Assembly: GCA_019722365.1 (NCBI GenBank)
Contig: JADFUC010001231.1
Coordinates: forward strand, 1 to 64,000
Source: Lithospermum erythrorhizon
Lineage: Eukaryota > Streptophyta > Magnoliopsida > Boraginales > Boraginaceae
Direction: 5' to 3'
DNA length: 64,000 nt
Position 1 is the first letter of the stretch; every line of letters begins with the position of its first letter. Positions 24,740 through 37,533 of this stretch are shown one piece after another. A program made the translations under genes and the position numbers. Below the pieces are notes generated by a model. The model had not been told where the DNA came from. It worked only from the letters and a program-made list of their open reading frames with translations, and did no database searches.

Positions 24740-27390
24740 AATTAAAAAATGTCACGCTGACCTATTGCGTTCTCAATTAAACCCTAATTCAAATCAAACC
24801 CTCTACCTAACGGTGGTTCCCGGAAATCAAGCCCCTGGAGTTAATCGAAGTAAAAAAATAAGGGGGTTTACATTAATTAACCCAAAGTTTGAACTCGAAA
24901 TAGGGCTCCCGAGAAAACAGCATCGCATTAAATGTCAATTAAAATTAGGGCTCAAAACTTCTAATTTTATAGATTAAATCGTCAAATGGGACGCCCGGCG
25001 CCACGCGCCGAATGAAGAATCTTATAAACCACGGGGTTTAAAATGAAGACTCCACAAGTTTTTACTTCAAAATCAAGGCTCTACAAGTTATGCTGTTCAA
25101 ATCGCGACTCTAGAAGCCAAGGCGCAAAATCAAGGCCCAAAAAGCGTCCCCATCAATATGAAAATACGGACGGTCCGCATGCAAAATCAAGGCGCCCAAA
25201 AGGGTTGCTTCACAATAACCCAAATTATCGACCTGTCTAGATCTTTCTCAAAATTCAATGGTCAAGTCGCGATCCAATTTAAATCAAACGGGCTAATCTG
25301 AAACAGCATTCGAGGCCCGAAATCATAAATACCCCCTCATTTTGACCGAATTCAATGAGCAAAAAACCTCTTACAAAATCCCCATCCCAAACACAATAAA
25401 ATCCCCTCGAGAAAAATTCGTAGAATGATCTCTCGAAATTTCTAAGTTAAATTAAGACCGAAGAAGAAGAACACCACGCGGTGGTCGGAAAACACCCTCC
25501 GCAAGTGGCCATAATAAAAAGTTCTAAATTAAGGATTATTGCACAAACGAAGAATAATCCTTCAATTTTAAAGCAAAATCCGATGAGACCACGAAGGTTC
25601 TCAAGAACGCTCTAAATATTCAAAATAGTTTTACGAGCCCCCGACACTAAAAAAAATTGATGAACGCTCGATAAATTCCCCTGCCTGATTCATTAAACCC
25701 TGCATATGGAATAAACTGCCTGGCCCCTTTGCACTGATTCTAGGTAAGAAACACGCCGCTAAGACCCTCTGGTTGATCAAGATTATCAACAAAGTCGAAC
25801 GCTCCACCTTCATACCGATCATCACTCTACAACAACAAGTCGCTAAGGCCGCCGTAGTACAAGCAAGTTAAGCAACGCCAAGCTTCAACACTGGCTGCCA
25901 TCACCCATACGGTAGCTCAAGTCTTTATCCCAAATCAAGTGTCATATCAAGGCACTAAAACAAGAGGTCAAGCCGCATAACCCCACCACAAAAGCCAGAA
26001 AACGCCAAATCCCAAAGTCCCATCAAGTGATAGCTTATCCAAATTTACGGGTTTCCACTCAACAAGGTTTTCAAAGCAAGTCCCGGTTGAAATCAATGAG
26101 AATTGATTCCCTTTATTATGCCCGTTGCGATCATAGATCAATTCATTTACCGGTCAAGCAAATGCGACACGGAACTTAGTGTTCACTCTTTAGTAATTGT
26201 ATACATTAGTGCGGGTTCTCATGATAATTTAAGGGGTTATGAGGATTGATACATCTTACTCATTAATCGTTATAATAATAGTAATTGGTCAATTATTATT
26301 ATTATACAACTTACTATTATCTCGAAGCTCAAGGTCAGCACATACAAAGGATTCAGTTGATTATATTTCATGTATGAAATTAAACTACATTTGCTAAATT
26401 GAGAGTTTATTTAATCAACGAATACTTCACTGGGATTTTTACATTGATAATGTAAAATATAATTGGATGAAACCCGAATTAATTAGTTAGTCAATTGAAT
26501 TAATTCGATAGTTAGTCGAGCTTTGCTAAGAATCAAGTTAGTTACTACAACAACTTGTTAGTGCTTGATTTACTTAACGGTTTAATTAAACTTAACGGGT
26601 CGGCTCATTGCTTACGCGTCGGGCTTCTTTATATTTTACTAATATAATTAAACTAAAATCTAATCATAACAAAATGATTAGCCAATCATTTTGTAAGATG
26701 AAAAATGCTCCATTTTTCATGAAGAGCCGTGAGCTCTCAAGAAAATGAAAAAGAATTTTTTTCATCCAATCCTTTTGTTCAGCAAAGACAGTTGCAGGAT
26801 TCAACTTCTCCCTACAAGAACCTACTGCAGACACTAAGCATTTCCAGCGCTTAGATAATGGAATTCAAAGGAGGCTTGAAAGATTTTGAGATGCATTTCC
26901 TCACCGGCATTGGTAAGAATTTTGTATTCATAATTGCTACTGGTGTATTTTAGATTAATTTATATCATTTTGAGATCCTGGGATGTATGAATTTGTGTTT
27001 ATCACAAATGAAATTCATACTAGATTCTAACAAGTCCCACGCCGCAAACGTGCTTGTGAAGAAGTCCAAATAAAGGTAAAGTAGAATCGAGATCAAGTCC
27101 ATACGGCCAACACGGGAATACGCCGGCTACTGACCATATCCAAGCCTCCGTACTCGCCTCAAAGTCTATTGCCACTGCCATATCTATCCAGCCTGCAGAG
27201 CTTCTATCCAAATCAAATCAAGTTCGAAGCTCAAATCAAGTCTAAATCAACTAAACCAAGTCAAGCTCAACTCAAATCAAGCCAACTCAAGCTCAAATCA
27301 AGCAAGTCACATCTCACAAATCGCCGCTGAACGCTGTGGATCCATAGTTTGGACAATCGATCCTCTTCGATTTGATAAAACTCCGCATAA
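24740..27390 (+). mobile_element. LTR-like block A (probable solo or fragmented LTR)
   Basis: GC-richer than its surroundings and lacking genes. It has a promoter-like ATAAATACCCCCTC at about 25326, an upstream TTCCCGGAAATCAAGCCCC segment, and a 3' portion dense in CAAATCAAGTC-type words (27190-27310). The same order of features recurs in block B (27930-29370), so the two are diverged relatives. The TATA-plus-C-run layout is typical of plant Gypsy LTRs. Ends and target duplications could not be fixed. Confidence 0.45.
26184..27027 (+). mobile_element. Possible Copia-like LTR nested in block A
   Basis: This stretch differs in style from the rest of block A. It starts near TGTTCACTCTTTAGTAATTG and ends near CATACTAGATTCTAACA. 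It contains CAAAGGAGGCTTGAAAGATT followed by a TTGGTAAGAATTTTGTATTC region, reminiscent of Copia LTR 3' ends. TG...CA borders are possible, but no target duplication was found. Confidence 0.3.
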
Positions 27391-27929
27391 TCGACCTAAT
27401 TTTCCTTACAAATGATTTATTTCAGACTCTATCATAAATAATAAAAATTCTTCTTTGCATTACAGTTAGTTTGTAGGTGTTAGTTTTAATTATAATTACT
27501 CCAAAAAGAAATTGAAAGTTAGTTTGTAGGAGTATAATTTAATTTTAAACCAAGGCATGTATATTTGTAGGTGTTAGTTCTTATTCTATTAGTTTTAAAA
27601 ATAATTATTTATAGTTCAAAGAGATGCTAACGTTTTATTTATAATTACCATATAACATATATGTCTATAACGGTCATGTCAATAAAATTCAATTAACCTT
27701 CTTGAAGAATCTCCTGATATGCTATAGCCCAATTGTTTTTTTAATTTCTTTTTAAAAATGGAATTTTATTGATATAAAATAAAATTACAAGTGTGAGCTA
27801 TCAATTATTAAAGACAGCTAAACTAAACTCCAATCTTGTAGACAATCAAATTTTATTTTATCATTTTTAATTAAATTTAATTTATTTGGATTAATTAAAA
27901 TAATTAAATAAAGATCAATCACACAATTA
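27391..27929. other. AT-rich spacer between LTR-like blocks
   Basis: No gene seen. GTTAGTTTGTAGGTGTTAG-type text occurs near 27465 and recurs near 27510 and 27570, a short local duplication. Confidence 0.4.
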
Positions 27930-29370
27930 CATGTGTTGATTAGGGTTTCATCCGAACCTCCAATTAAAACCGAACACGTGTAAATTAAGGGTTCCCGGTA
28001 TTCTAGCCACCTCAAATTAATTAAAGTGGTGAAATTAGGTTTTATCATTAATTAAAGCCTAATTATAACATTAAAATAGTTTCCTACTTTTACATGATTA
28101 AAATAATATTTTCATGGAGAAAATCGGATTAAAAATGGGATTTCTACCAAAATGTGCTCAAAATAGCTTAACCGATAAAAAATAAAGCGAGTTAGTGGTA
28201 AAAGGGTTACCCGTGAAAAAAAAGAAAGTTGCATGAATATTCTTCAAGAAAGTGGGCAGGCAGTAAATCAATTCCACGAGATTAAATATTATTTTAATAT
28301 TATTCGACGGTCCAGATCTTGCCTCAATAATCAATCTGCTAAGATCAGACCACGCGATCATGGATCAACTAACGGTAGCTATGCCCGAAAGCCTATAAAT
28401 ACCCCCATCCCCCTTGTTCGAAAATTCCATCCGAACACACAAAAAGACAACAAAAGCTCTCGGCAGAATTCCAAGATAAAGAATGTTTCAAAAGGTATTT
28501 CTACATAGAAAATCTTCAAGATTGCTTTTACTGCAGAAAAACATGAAATCTTTCAACCTATAAACCCTAACAGTGCCTAAATCAACCGGAGCCGGGAAGT
28601 TAACACAAAAATATTCAACTTCATATCAAAATAGACGCTAGAATTATGACAATGTTAAATTGACGACAAACACAAGAATTTCGTTGACAAGACCTAAAAC
28701 TGATGAATGTAATCATTCAGATCTCATAAATCAAATAAACTACAAAGATTAAGCTATAAATGCCCCCGTAGTAAATCATAGCCTCTGCCTAGTCATTAAA
28801 ACACGGAGTGCTCGCATAGCCCTGCCCCGTCAGTTGGAAACATGAGTAAGACGCACATCCTCTCGACAAAGACAACCATATCCTTCGACAATAATAGCAC
28901 TCAAGGTTCGAGATAAGTCGATAAGCAAATCAATTTAATCTAGCTTGTAATGGCATCGTTCAAGCAAGCACCTTCCACAAACACATAACCAAATCAAGTC
29001 TAGTCCCATACCAAGTCTATAGACCAAGATCAAGTCCATACAAATCCATACCGTATATGACTTTAGACTGGATCATATCCAGCCAAAGACAAAGCTCTAA
29101 AGGCTCAAGTCTTCTATCCGCCCAGATCACTTCGATCTGCATTCTCGCCCAGCTTTGTGATCATATAACAATTCCAAGACAAATCCAGCCTCCCGTCAAT
29201 CACATAAGTTCCATACAACCAAGTACATATCCGTACCACAAATAAAAACAATTAAGACTCAAAGTCCAAATCAAGTCCAAAACTACATCAAATCCGTCCA
29301 AGATTTCGCCAGTTTAGTAATCGCTTTAGAGAATCGATAGTCAAACCCCAATTAATTCGATAAATTATTT
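27930..29370 (+). mobile_element. LTR-like block B, related to block A
   Basis: Shares with block A a GGGTTCCCGGTATTCTAGCC segment (about 27989), a TATA-like CCTATAAATACCCCCATCCC (28391) followed by a leader-like A/C-rich tract, and a 3' region of CAAGTC/CAAATCAAGTC words (28980-29290). No coding domain. Probably a solo LTR or a truncated member of the same family. Borders approximate. Confidence 0.45.
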
Positions 29371-30419
29371 TGTACCTGTACAAATTTTCTCAAAAGAATT
29401 TTATCAGATTGATACGCATACTACAAATAATACAAAATCTTTCTAAAGGCCATAAATCTATGCCAAAGATTTCAATTAGAGTATTCTTGTTGCAATCCGA
29501 TTACATATGGCATTCACACTTTTTGCTGCAATCCGCCTGCTTCTTGCTTTGTCCCTTCAAAAATGTTTATATTTGTATGCATTGTTTTTACTTAAAATTA
29601 TATAATGATACTTTTAAGTTACATAAATTAAATAATGTTTAATTATTATTTTATCGGACTTCAACAAGATCGAGCATTTAAGTTATCTTATCAAGTACAA
29701 TAATTATAATTTGACTAATTAAATATAAAATAATATAAATCATCAAACTAAATGTTAAAATTAGTAATAATAAATTGTATATTTGTACTAAACTGGCTGA
29801 ATTCTAGTTAGTGATAACTCATTTTGAATAATTTGCCATCAATATATCCTAATTTAGTAGAAAATATATTAATTAATTGAGTTTGATAAGAAAAACACCT
29901 GCTATATTTAAACATCAATCTGACAAATGTTACACATCAAACTCAAACACATAATACTCCATTTAAAAAACATAAATAAAACAAGAGACATTAGATTAGT
30001 TTTAAGAAGAGGTATGGTACATGTCCAAACAAATATCTAACCGACTCTCTAAAAACAATATTAAAGATTATTATATAAAAGGAAGATACATTGTTACATC
30101 TGTATATCTTTTACTACTATCATACACTATTGTAGTAATCAATAAACTATTGACAATGTTCCAAAGATCTTACATTGTAATTATATTAATGTGCTTTTCT
30201 TATTATAATCAATGTATACATCCAAAAACATTGATATGAGAATTTTATTCCATCTAATTTTAGTTAATAAATTATAGATTGAAATTTTGAATATTTTAAC
30301 ATTAATATTATACTCTTAAAACGAATTTAAATTCAACTCCCTCGAACCCATGAAGATTGTCTACTTTCATTTTCATAACTTGTCCCATTTGATCAATATT
30401 ACATACATTTTAGAAAATA

Positions 30420-30677
30420 ATTCATCCATTCCTAAAAGGGTTGTCACATTTTAAATTTTAATAAGTTGATTTTTTTAAATTTTAAACTCGAATAATTCTT
30501 AATGTATGTGTTAAATATTTTTTATGAAAAAAATATAAAAATGAAGTATTTCCAGTACACTTTAATATTAATCCTATAATTTTAATTCAAATAAAAGTTT
30601 TGATTGTCAATCAAATTATAAAATTTGTTAATCTTTAACAATGAAAAAAATGGACAATTTTTTAAGGATGGAGCGAG
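30420..30677. mobile_element. Stowaway-type MITE
   Basis: A 258-bp element with ends TTCATCCATTCCTAAAAGGG and, from the other side, CTCGCTCCATCCTTAAAAAA. TA lies at both borders (30418-30419 and 30678-30679). Non-coding. Confidence 0.65.
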
Positions 30678-31056
30678 TATGTCAATTTTAACTAGTTCTC
30701 CGTCCTTCTCTCGAATTGTCTACATTCATTTCTTTTTTACTTACCACTATGTATTTCTTAGTCACTTGTACTTTTATATTCTCTATATATCCCTATACAT
30801 TAAATGCATGAGTTATTGTTAAATAATTATTACATCTTGAAAATAGAGCATTTCTTTTCTATTCTTAAAAATATTGCATGAGAATCTAATATACCTTCAA
30901 ACTTCATTGCCTTAAAGTTATAAATGACAGTATAAAAGTAAACATACAACAATTATTAATTATTGAGCAAAGTGTAGGATGACAAGAATGTTATTTTTAA
31001 TTTTTTGAAAAAAATCAAAACTAGACCATCTGCATGAAATGGTGGGAATAATAATA

Positions 31057-31303
31057 CTATCTCCGTTTTTTTAGTATTCGTTTTAGACATTTGCACATAA
31101 ATGAAATAAAAGAAAAAATTGTCAAAAAATACATTGACAATGTAGAATGACAATCAATTGAAACAATAGTATTGGTTGATTGCTAATTTTAAGAGAAAAA
31201 TAGTCAAAAAAGTACATTAAATGTGAAAACGCTATTTATTATGCCAAAATAACAACTAAAATAACAAATTTCTGGCCAAATCGACAACTAAAAAATGGAA
31301 GAG
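31057..31303. mobile_element. Stowaway-type MITE
   Basis: A 247-bp element. Left end CTATCTCCGTTTTTTTAGTA, right end in reverse complement CTCTTCCATTTTTTAGTTGT. Flanking TA dinucleotides at 31055-31056 and 31304-31305. Non-coding. Confidence 0.7.
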
Positions 31304-31499
31304 TAATGTTTATAAAGATTAGTGATGATTTTATCTAATAATAAAAAAAAAAAAAAAAGAAGGTTGAATCAAAGTCCATGCAAAGAGAAACTACTCAAGA
31401 TTGATCAAAATCGTGTAATTCATATAGACGATTTGTTCCTCTGTATAGTCCAAAGTTCTGACATAGTTGTCCTCCATAAGTGGATTTCAACCTTCCACT

Positions 31500-31680
31500 T
31501 GTGTATTTACGAAAAAATAGTATTACCTGTAATCATCCATTACAGTACAAATAAAAAGGTAAAGGGGAATGGAGTCTCCTTGCCTAACACCTCTAGAATG
31601 ATTGAAAGACTCTAGTTTGGCAATTAATAAGACTGCAATCTTACAAGTATCACGGGCATGACGATAGTGGTGGAGCAAGC
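31500..31680 (-). mobile_element. LINE reverse-transcriptase fragment
   Basis: On the minus strand, KIAVLLIAKLESFNHSRGVR runs into QGDSIPLYLFI. This matches the conserved plant LINE RT segment in which S-RG-L/V-RQGDP-lS-PYLFI follows a VLING strand. Only about 60 codons are recognisable; the flanks are too decayed to extend. Orientation is opposite to the LINE at 1-2931. Confidence 0.6.
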
Positions 31681-32167
31681 AGAAAACTGAAAGACTACAT
31701 CTATCGCTTAATAGCTACTTAGAACCATCCCAGGTGATCAAACAGTAGTATTAACAGCGGATAGTGAGGCAGGTACGTAAATCCAAGTAAATCTCGAAAC
31801 CCTTTTGTGGCCTCTAGAACCTATCTAATAAAGAATGGAACAGAGAAAGCTCGTTAAGGATGAATGGGGATGTTGGGGGTAGTATGTCACTATTGAAGAC
31901 GGCTATTGGCAAACCTAACATCAAGCTGGGAATTCTGGGATATAGTCGCACAGTATATATTAAAGACATGACTAACAAAATAAGGTCCGTGAGACCACTT
32001 ACAGACAGCAAAGTCTCATGCACTGAATCAGTTCGACATGATATGTCAGGAGATCAAAGGCATTTGCAACTCCATCAAATCAACATCAACATCAACACGT
32101 CCATAAATAAGAAGAGTAGGTGTTTAATGAGTCATTTTTATTTAGTCGGGCTCCTCCAATTTGAAAC

Positions 32168-32255
32168 TTATTCACAACCAAATACAACTAGATAATACAA
32201 ACAATTATAGCATACAACCAAATACAACTAAAATATACAAACAATTATAAAACTA
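32168..32255. repeat. Short tandem duplication (~43 bp unit, two copies)
   Basis: ACAACCAAATACAACTA, followed by an ATACAAACAATTATA segment, occurs twice in a row (about 32175 and 32216) with a few differences. Non-coding. Confidence 0.8.
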
Positions 32256-33311
32256 GCAAGATAGCAGATAAACATATTATACATGAATATTATACAAACT
32301 GTACAATCCGAACCAGTAGAACTATTATGGATGATGCCGACATCAATATGATTTTCCAAGGAGGTTCAGCGAAAATTTGTTTACACCGGCTAACCAGATT
32401 GTATGTGCACTGCATAAGAAAACAAAAATGAGCAGTCCAGATAATAATTTTTTTCTAAAAATCCTTAAAATCACCAAGAAAGATGAAACAGGCAAACATG
32501 TCCCCATAGTTTGATAGTCGTTGGTTTGACCTCAGTCAACCTCGAAAAAAGAAAAATGATTCAGGAAAGCATTTACACTTTGTCATATGAGTTAGATAAG
32601 GATCGCAATTTGTCGAATGATTATCAAAGACTCTGCAGAGGTTCTTCCGATTTACTGATATGACCATTAGCACTTCTATATTCTTGTGGTATCATGATTT
32701 ATAGCTAAGTTTATTCACTTTCATCCTTAAAGCTGTACAGTTCATCAAGTTAACTAATAATATTGTTGACAGTTCATGTTTCAAAATGCCATCACTCAGA
32801 TATAAGGACATCGACAGGTAAAGTCCTAACATCTTCTTACGATCATGGATAAAATATTGTTCTCTTATATTTATTACTGGTTTCTTTTTTCTTGCTCCTT
32901 CAAGGTAAATAAAACAGAAAAGTAACAAGACAATAGACAATTGAGGCTATGGTTTGTGCACTGTTCTTCATCTACGTTTCACATGGCTTAGGTTCTCTAC
33001 GAAATTGTACAGAATTTTCAAGCCTGCTATATCCCATAATTCCATGTGAGCAATAATGTTAGAAATTTTAGTTTTACCACTATCTTGTTGATGCCGTATG
33101 GAATTGTAATCTACAACCACTTCAAGTTTCCCATTGAAATTTCAAAGTCAAAACACTAAAAAAGTAATGGGGGCAAACCGGCAAAGCAATCATCCCATCA
33201 TTATTTACATAAATTGATTAATTTGATAATACAGTAACTTCATTCAATCATCATCGCCAACATACCATATACAAACATAAAGCACACAATTGAAGTTTAC
33301 CACTTACAATC

Positions 33312-34511
33312 TTAATTTGGACTCGGAGTTATCCAAATAGGTGGAGGCCAACGGAGCCGAGCATGAGGACTACGAGGATAACAAGGCAATACTTCAATAC
33401 TCCCATCCTCCATATTATAAATCCCCATATCATGATCCCCCAACACCCCATCATAATTCGTCTCAGAATAATCATCCGTGAAATAAATCCTATTCCCCTT
33501 AAACTCAGCATACTCATTAGCCGACAACACCAATGACGAATTCTCCCCTAAAAACAACACCTTATCCCCCAAACTCTCCACTTTCTCCCAAGACAACCCA
33601 TTCTTCCCCTTCTCCAACGCGTAAACACAAAACTGAAACGTCTTATATGCGATATCAAGGTCAAGATGTGCAATATCCACCTCAAGCTCCAAATTCCTCG
33701 CAACCAACCACAACTCATCATCACTCGGCTTAACCAAATACATTATATCCCCAGTAACCGGCCCACTCGTCTCAATATAGGACAACCTCGGCTCCCCCTC
33801 CTCCTCACTCACATCAATAACCGCAACAGTCCCGAATTTATCCACCCCATAAAACAACCCCTTATAACAAATAACATCCTCGCAATGCGAATTCGCGTCC
33901 CGAATCAATTTCCAACAATCCCCACCCCCTCTACAATACGCCAAATCGCCACTCATATTCAACACAGCCAACGCCACGAAATTAATATTCCCCTTAGGCG
34001 ATTCCGAAAGCACAACTTTCTTAATAAAAGTATCACGCATTTCAACCAAACTACAAAAAAACACCTCATTATCATTAGACCTTAACGTATACTCGCGCCC
34101 GATTTTATAAAAATTGAAACTCGTTACGTTCGGGAACTTATCAAGCCCTGGTAAATTGAACCTCTCACGAGTTAACGGATTAATTAAAAAAACATTTGGG
34201 GATTGATCGAGGATAATTAAGTAGCCTAGAGAGGAGCCGCAACGGCGGCGATTGAAGGAGGCTTCAGGGAGGGGGAGGGAGTGGAATTTATTGTCGAGGA
34301 GGCGGAAGAAGTAGCGGTGGTGGTGAGAGTGGTGGCTCGGAGGTAGCATTAGCCATGGGAATTGGGTCGGGAGGTGGTTCGGGTGAGGAGAGGTGGATTG
34401 GCGCCAGGCTTGGCATGTGGCTCGGAAATGGAGGTAGTCTGAGTGGAGGGGAAGGGTGCGGGAGATTGTGTCCAGGAGGTCGGGTGGGAGGTCGCCCCAG
34501 TTAACGGACAT
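33312..34511 (-). CDS. F-box protein with DUF295 (SKIP23-like)
   Basis: Intact single-exon gene of 399 residues. Residues 4-40 form an F-box (WGDLPPDLLDTISRTLP, then FRATCQAWR), which docks on SKP1 within an SCF ubiquitin ligase and lets the rest of the protein select substrates. From about residue 80 the pattern fits the DUF295 beta-propeller-like domain of plant F-box proteins: LGYLIILDQSPNVFLINPLT, GRE..LRSNDNEVFFCSLVE, a central CYKGLFYGVDKFGTVAVIDV, and near the end FKGNRIYFTDDYSE and HDMGIYNMEDGSIEVLPCYP. Length and lack of introns fit the family. Start: ATG at 34511, directly before the F-box; the next downstream ATG would remove the domain. Intracellular, no signal peptide. Substrate unknown. 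Its clean 1.2-kb frame contrasts with the broken PLD and ARID-HMG loci. Confidence 0.93.
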   Translation of the reverse strand: MSVNWGDLPPDLLDTISRTLPLHSDYLHFRATCQAWRQSTSPHPNHLPTQFPWLMLPPSHHSHHHRYFFRLLDNKFHSLPLPEASFNRRRCGSSLGYLIILDQSPNVFLINPLTRERFNLPGLDKFPNVTSFNFYKIGREYTLRSNDNEVFFCSLVEMRDTFIKKVVLSESPKGNINFVALAVLNMSGDLAYCRGGGDCWKLIRDANSHCEDVICYKGLFYGVDKFGTVAVIDVSEEEGEPRLSYIETSGPVTGDIMYLVKPSDDELWLVARNLELEVDIAHLDLDIAYKTFQFCVYALEKGKNGLSWEKVESLGDKVLFLGENSSLVLSANEYAEFKGNRIYFTDDYSETNYDGVLGDHDMGIYNMEDGSIEVLPCYPRSPHARLRWPPPIWITPSPN

Positions 34512-37500
34512 CGAATTGTCCGTTAACTATATCTTCTCCAATTATCTCCAAAGGGATTTTGGAATTTGTTTATGTTGAGGGATGTTTTTGTTTAATTGGT
34601 GGATTATTTTTTGAATTTAAATTTTGTTTCTTTTAAATATTTATTTTCCAAATATATTTTCATCCAAATTTGTCAAAGTTATTAGGTTAATTAGTCGGTT
34701 GTCCTGAGTTACATATTAATTTTTAATTTGATTCTTGAACTATGAATGTTTTATTTGAATGTTTCTGGACCCATTTTTACTTCTTTAAACATTAAAATTA
34801 CTATTTTATTTCAAAATAAAATATTTAAATATATGAAGATATTTTTATAATAAATAAAAATAAAATAATTGAAAATAAACCCCCTTCTTTAACACCCCTA
34901 CCATTGGCAAAATTATCACCATTGAAGTAAGTTGGCCTAGTCTATCACCAGACCAAAGACAAAGAATAATTTTCATTAGCCATGTCAATTGCCATGTTAT
35001 CTTATATGCATTCTATCTTCAATTCTGATGCTTGCCTCAACTCTTCCCCAACACGAGACAACCCGGTCCCTACAAGGCCTACACTCCACCCTTACCTTCA
35101 AACACAACAAATTCATTACAGATTAAAACTCATATTTTGACCAAATTTAATAATGGTGTTTGCCAAAATTATCTGCAAATGCCTCGCCTGTAATGAACAA
35201 CAGGTACCCTTTTCATCATCTTGAGTAAAGATTGAATCTTTTTTACTTTTGCCGCAAACCATGTCTATTTCTTGAGTAATTTAATTGTTTTAATTCAAAT
35301 GTGAGTTTTATCATTACTGAATTTTTAAATCGATTCTGGGCAATTTTTGTTGTTACTGTTGATTTCTATTTTATAGCTTGTTAAATTTCAGAGGGGGGGC
35401 GGAGAAAAACTAGTCAAGTACTCAAGGCAGAGTGTGTTGTGTGTAAAGAAGAAATGTTTTTTTAATTGTTTTATTTTTGTTTATTATAAAAATCCTTATA
35501 TGTTAAAAAATATTTCAAAAATGTATTTTTCATTTTTAAGTGAAGGTTATTAGGATGTTTTAATTAGAACAAAATAGTCATTTTGATGTTTGAAGGAGTA
35601 AAGATGGGTTCAGTAGCATTCCAAAAAAGAATTCATGATTCAGGGATCAAATTGAAAATTAATATGTAGTTCAAAAGGGAAACCGGCTAATTAGCTAAGT
35701 TATTATGGGTGAAAATTATTTCCTAATCATAAAGCCTTGCATTTTACTTTTTTGCCCTTATTGAAATGCACATAAAATGAGTGGTCCACCGAGGTAGATA
35801 AGTAAGGACAAAAAGAGCACAAATGTGTTCCTTGTACGGATGGTGCATTGAAAATATGTTTTCCCACTATTATATTCACACTCAAATAATTTTTTTAGAA
35901 CTTACATTTTACCCCTGATGTTTCTCCTTGTTTGTAAGGAAAGTCCCTCCAACTCGGTCAATATCAACATGCGAGTCTCCCTCTCCCAAGCGCTATAGAT
36001 CACATCTAATATAAAGTGTTCGAGGAACTTTCAATTAGGGGCCAAATAGTCATTTCCCCTTTTAAAGCATTATTTCGGTATGAAAATAGTGTTTCCCCAA
36101 ATTTGCTATTAGCAAAAGGGAGGTAATTTTGTTTAATTATTTTTTGTGCGAGTCCCAAACTTCATGATGCCTACATATCTACCAAAAAGAAGGTGATATC
36201 AGGCTTGGACATAGTTCTAATTAAGAAAGAGTTCGAATCTGATTTAAAAACTGCCACTTAGTCTTTGTTGTTTTTATTGGTACAATAATAGTCATTGATC
36301 TGACAAACTTGTTTCACAAATGCTCATTTTCTTTAATAAACATAACACGTTAACAACAACAAAATAAAGAAGGAAAAACTCATTTATAAGGAATATATAA
36401 AACACAATCGATACAAAATCGTTTATGCGACGTTATAATGTAACGACATGGAAGAAAATGATCATTTCAGAATAAGTTTAGGGAACTACTATCGCACTAA
36501 ATTTCCAAATTTCAATAAATGGTTGTTGTTAAACCACAAGACTTTAAACTAATTAATCTAACACTTAATTTATTAAGTTTGTTTGTTAATGAATTATTTT
36601 AAGTGCTTAACAAGTACTTATCAAAATCCTTAACAAAAATTAAGTTAAAATTTCTAGCTTATTTTACTTAATCAAATAATCTCACAATTTCCTTTACCCA
36701 ATTCTAACTCTAAAAAATGCAAGATTCTCCTTTCTTCACCTTACACATTCTTCTTCTCTAATTTATCACAAAGCACAATTATTATCCCATTCTCTATTCA
36801 ATTTGTAATACTTGGATGCTTATTTGTTAATTTAATTCTTTGTATTTTATTCAATGTATTGTATCATAATAATGAGAAATAATAATTTTGTTCTATATTT
36901 TGTTAATTTTGTATTTTTAATTTAATTTTGTATTTCATTCAATGTATTGTATCAGATTGTTAATACTCGGATTTGCTATCCCGCTAACTGCAGAACTAAA
37001 GTATTGGCTTTTCCAAAGATGTTTTTTGTGTGGCTATTCATTACATTAACATTGTGTAATCGAGACGGCGCTGACAGTTCGATTAAAAGGTCTTTATACG
37101 TCATATTATATTGTAGTGATTCTCTAAGCTTAAGTAAATTAGATAAATAAATGGCTACCGTTTTAATCTACACAGAAATGTCATTGAACGCATTTTCAGA
37201 AGTTCTTAAAAATCAGCCTTCCGATTCTTCCAAATGATGCCATCTATCCATTTCCAACACAAAGAAATATCAGAATAGCTTCGTATATGCATAATTTTAT
37301 TCATAGAGTGGACAATCTAGATTATTTCTTTGAACAAATAATGACGATAAAGCATACGCGAGAATTCACGAGGCAATAACGAGACTTTCAAATGATCACA
37401 CGTGATTTTAATTGATTTCATGGATAGTCACGGTAGTGATTATCAAGTTCCAAATCCAACCTTCCTCAACGGTCCGAATCGCAAACCCCGACAGAACGCG

Positions 37501-37533
37501 ATTCTTACCACCTTCTTCCTGCGGCCTGTGATG
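34512..37533. other. Intergenic stretch upstream of the F-box gene
   Basis: The first few hundred bases should hold the F-box promoter and leader; no clear TATA could be assigned. At 35153-35203 a 17-codon open start (MVFAKIICKCLACNEQQ) ends at a GTACCC donor-like site, with an acceptor-like site at 35391, but the second part is weak. A direct repeat (GTATTTTATTCAATGTATTG and a near copy) occurs near 36841 and 36928. Nothing else recognised. Confidence 0.4.

Larger units (their letters stand above)
29371..33311. other. Intergenic stretch with MITEs and scraps
   Basis: AT-rich, without a convincing gene apart from the MITEs, the LINE scrap and the tandem duplication listed separately. Orphan MITE-like ends occur at about 30337 (CTCCCTCGAACCCATGAAG) and 30699 (CTCCGTCCTTCTCTCGAATT). 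A pair of opposed open stretches at 31814-32195 has no recognisable product. The part nearest 33311 is likely the 3' untranslated region of the minus-strand F-box gene. Confidence 0.45.

Noticed and set aside
33329..34085. Open stretches on both strands overlapping the F-box gene
   Set aside because: They lie in shadow frames of the intact DUF295 F-box frame and have no family-like sequence.
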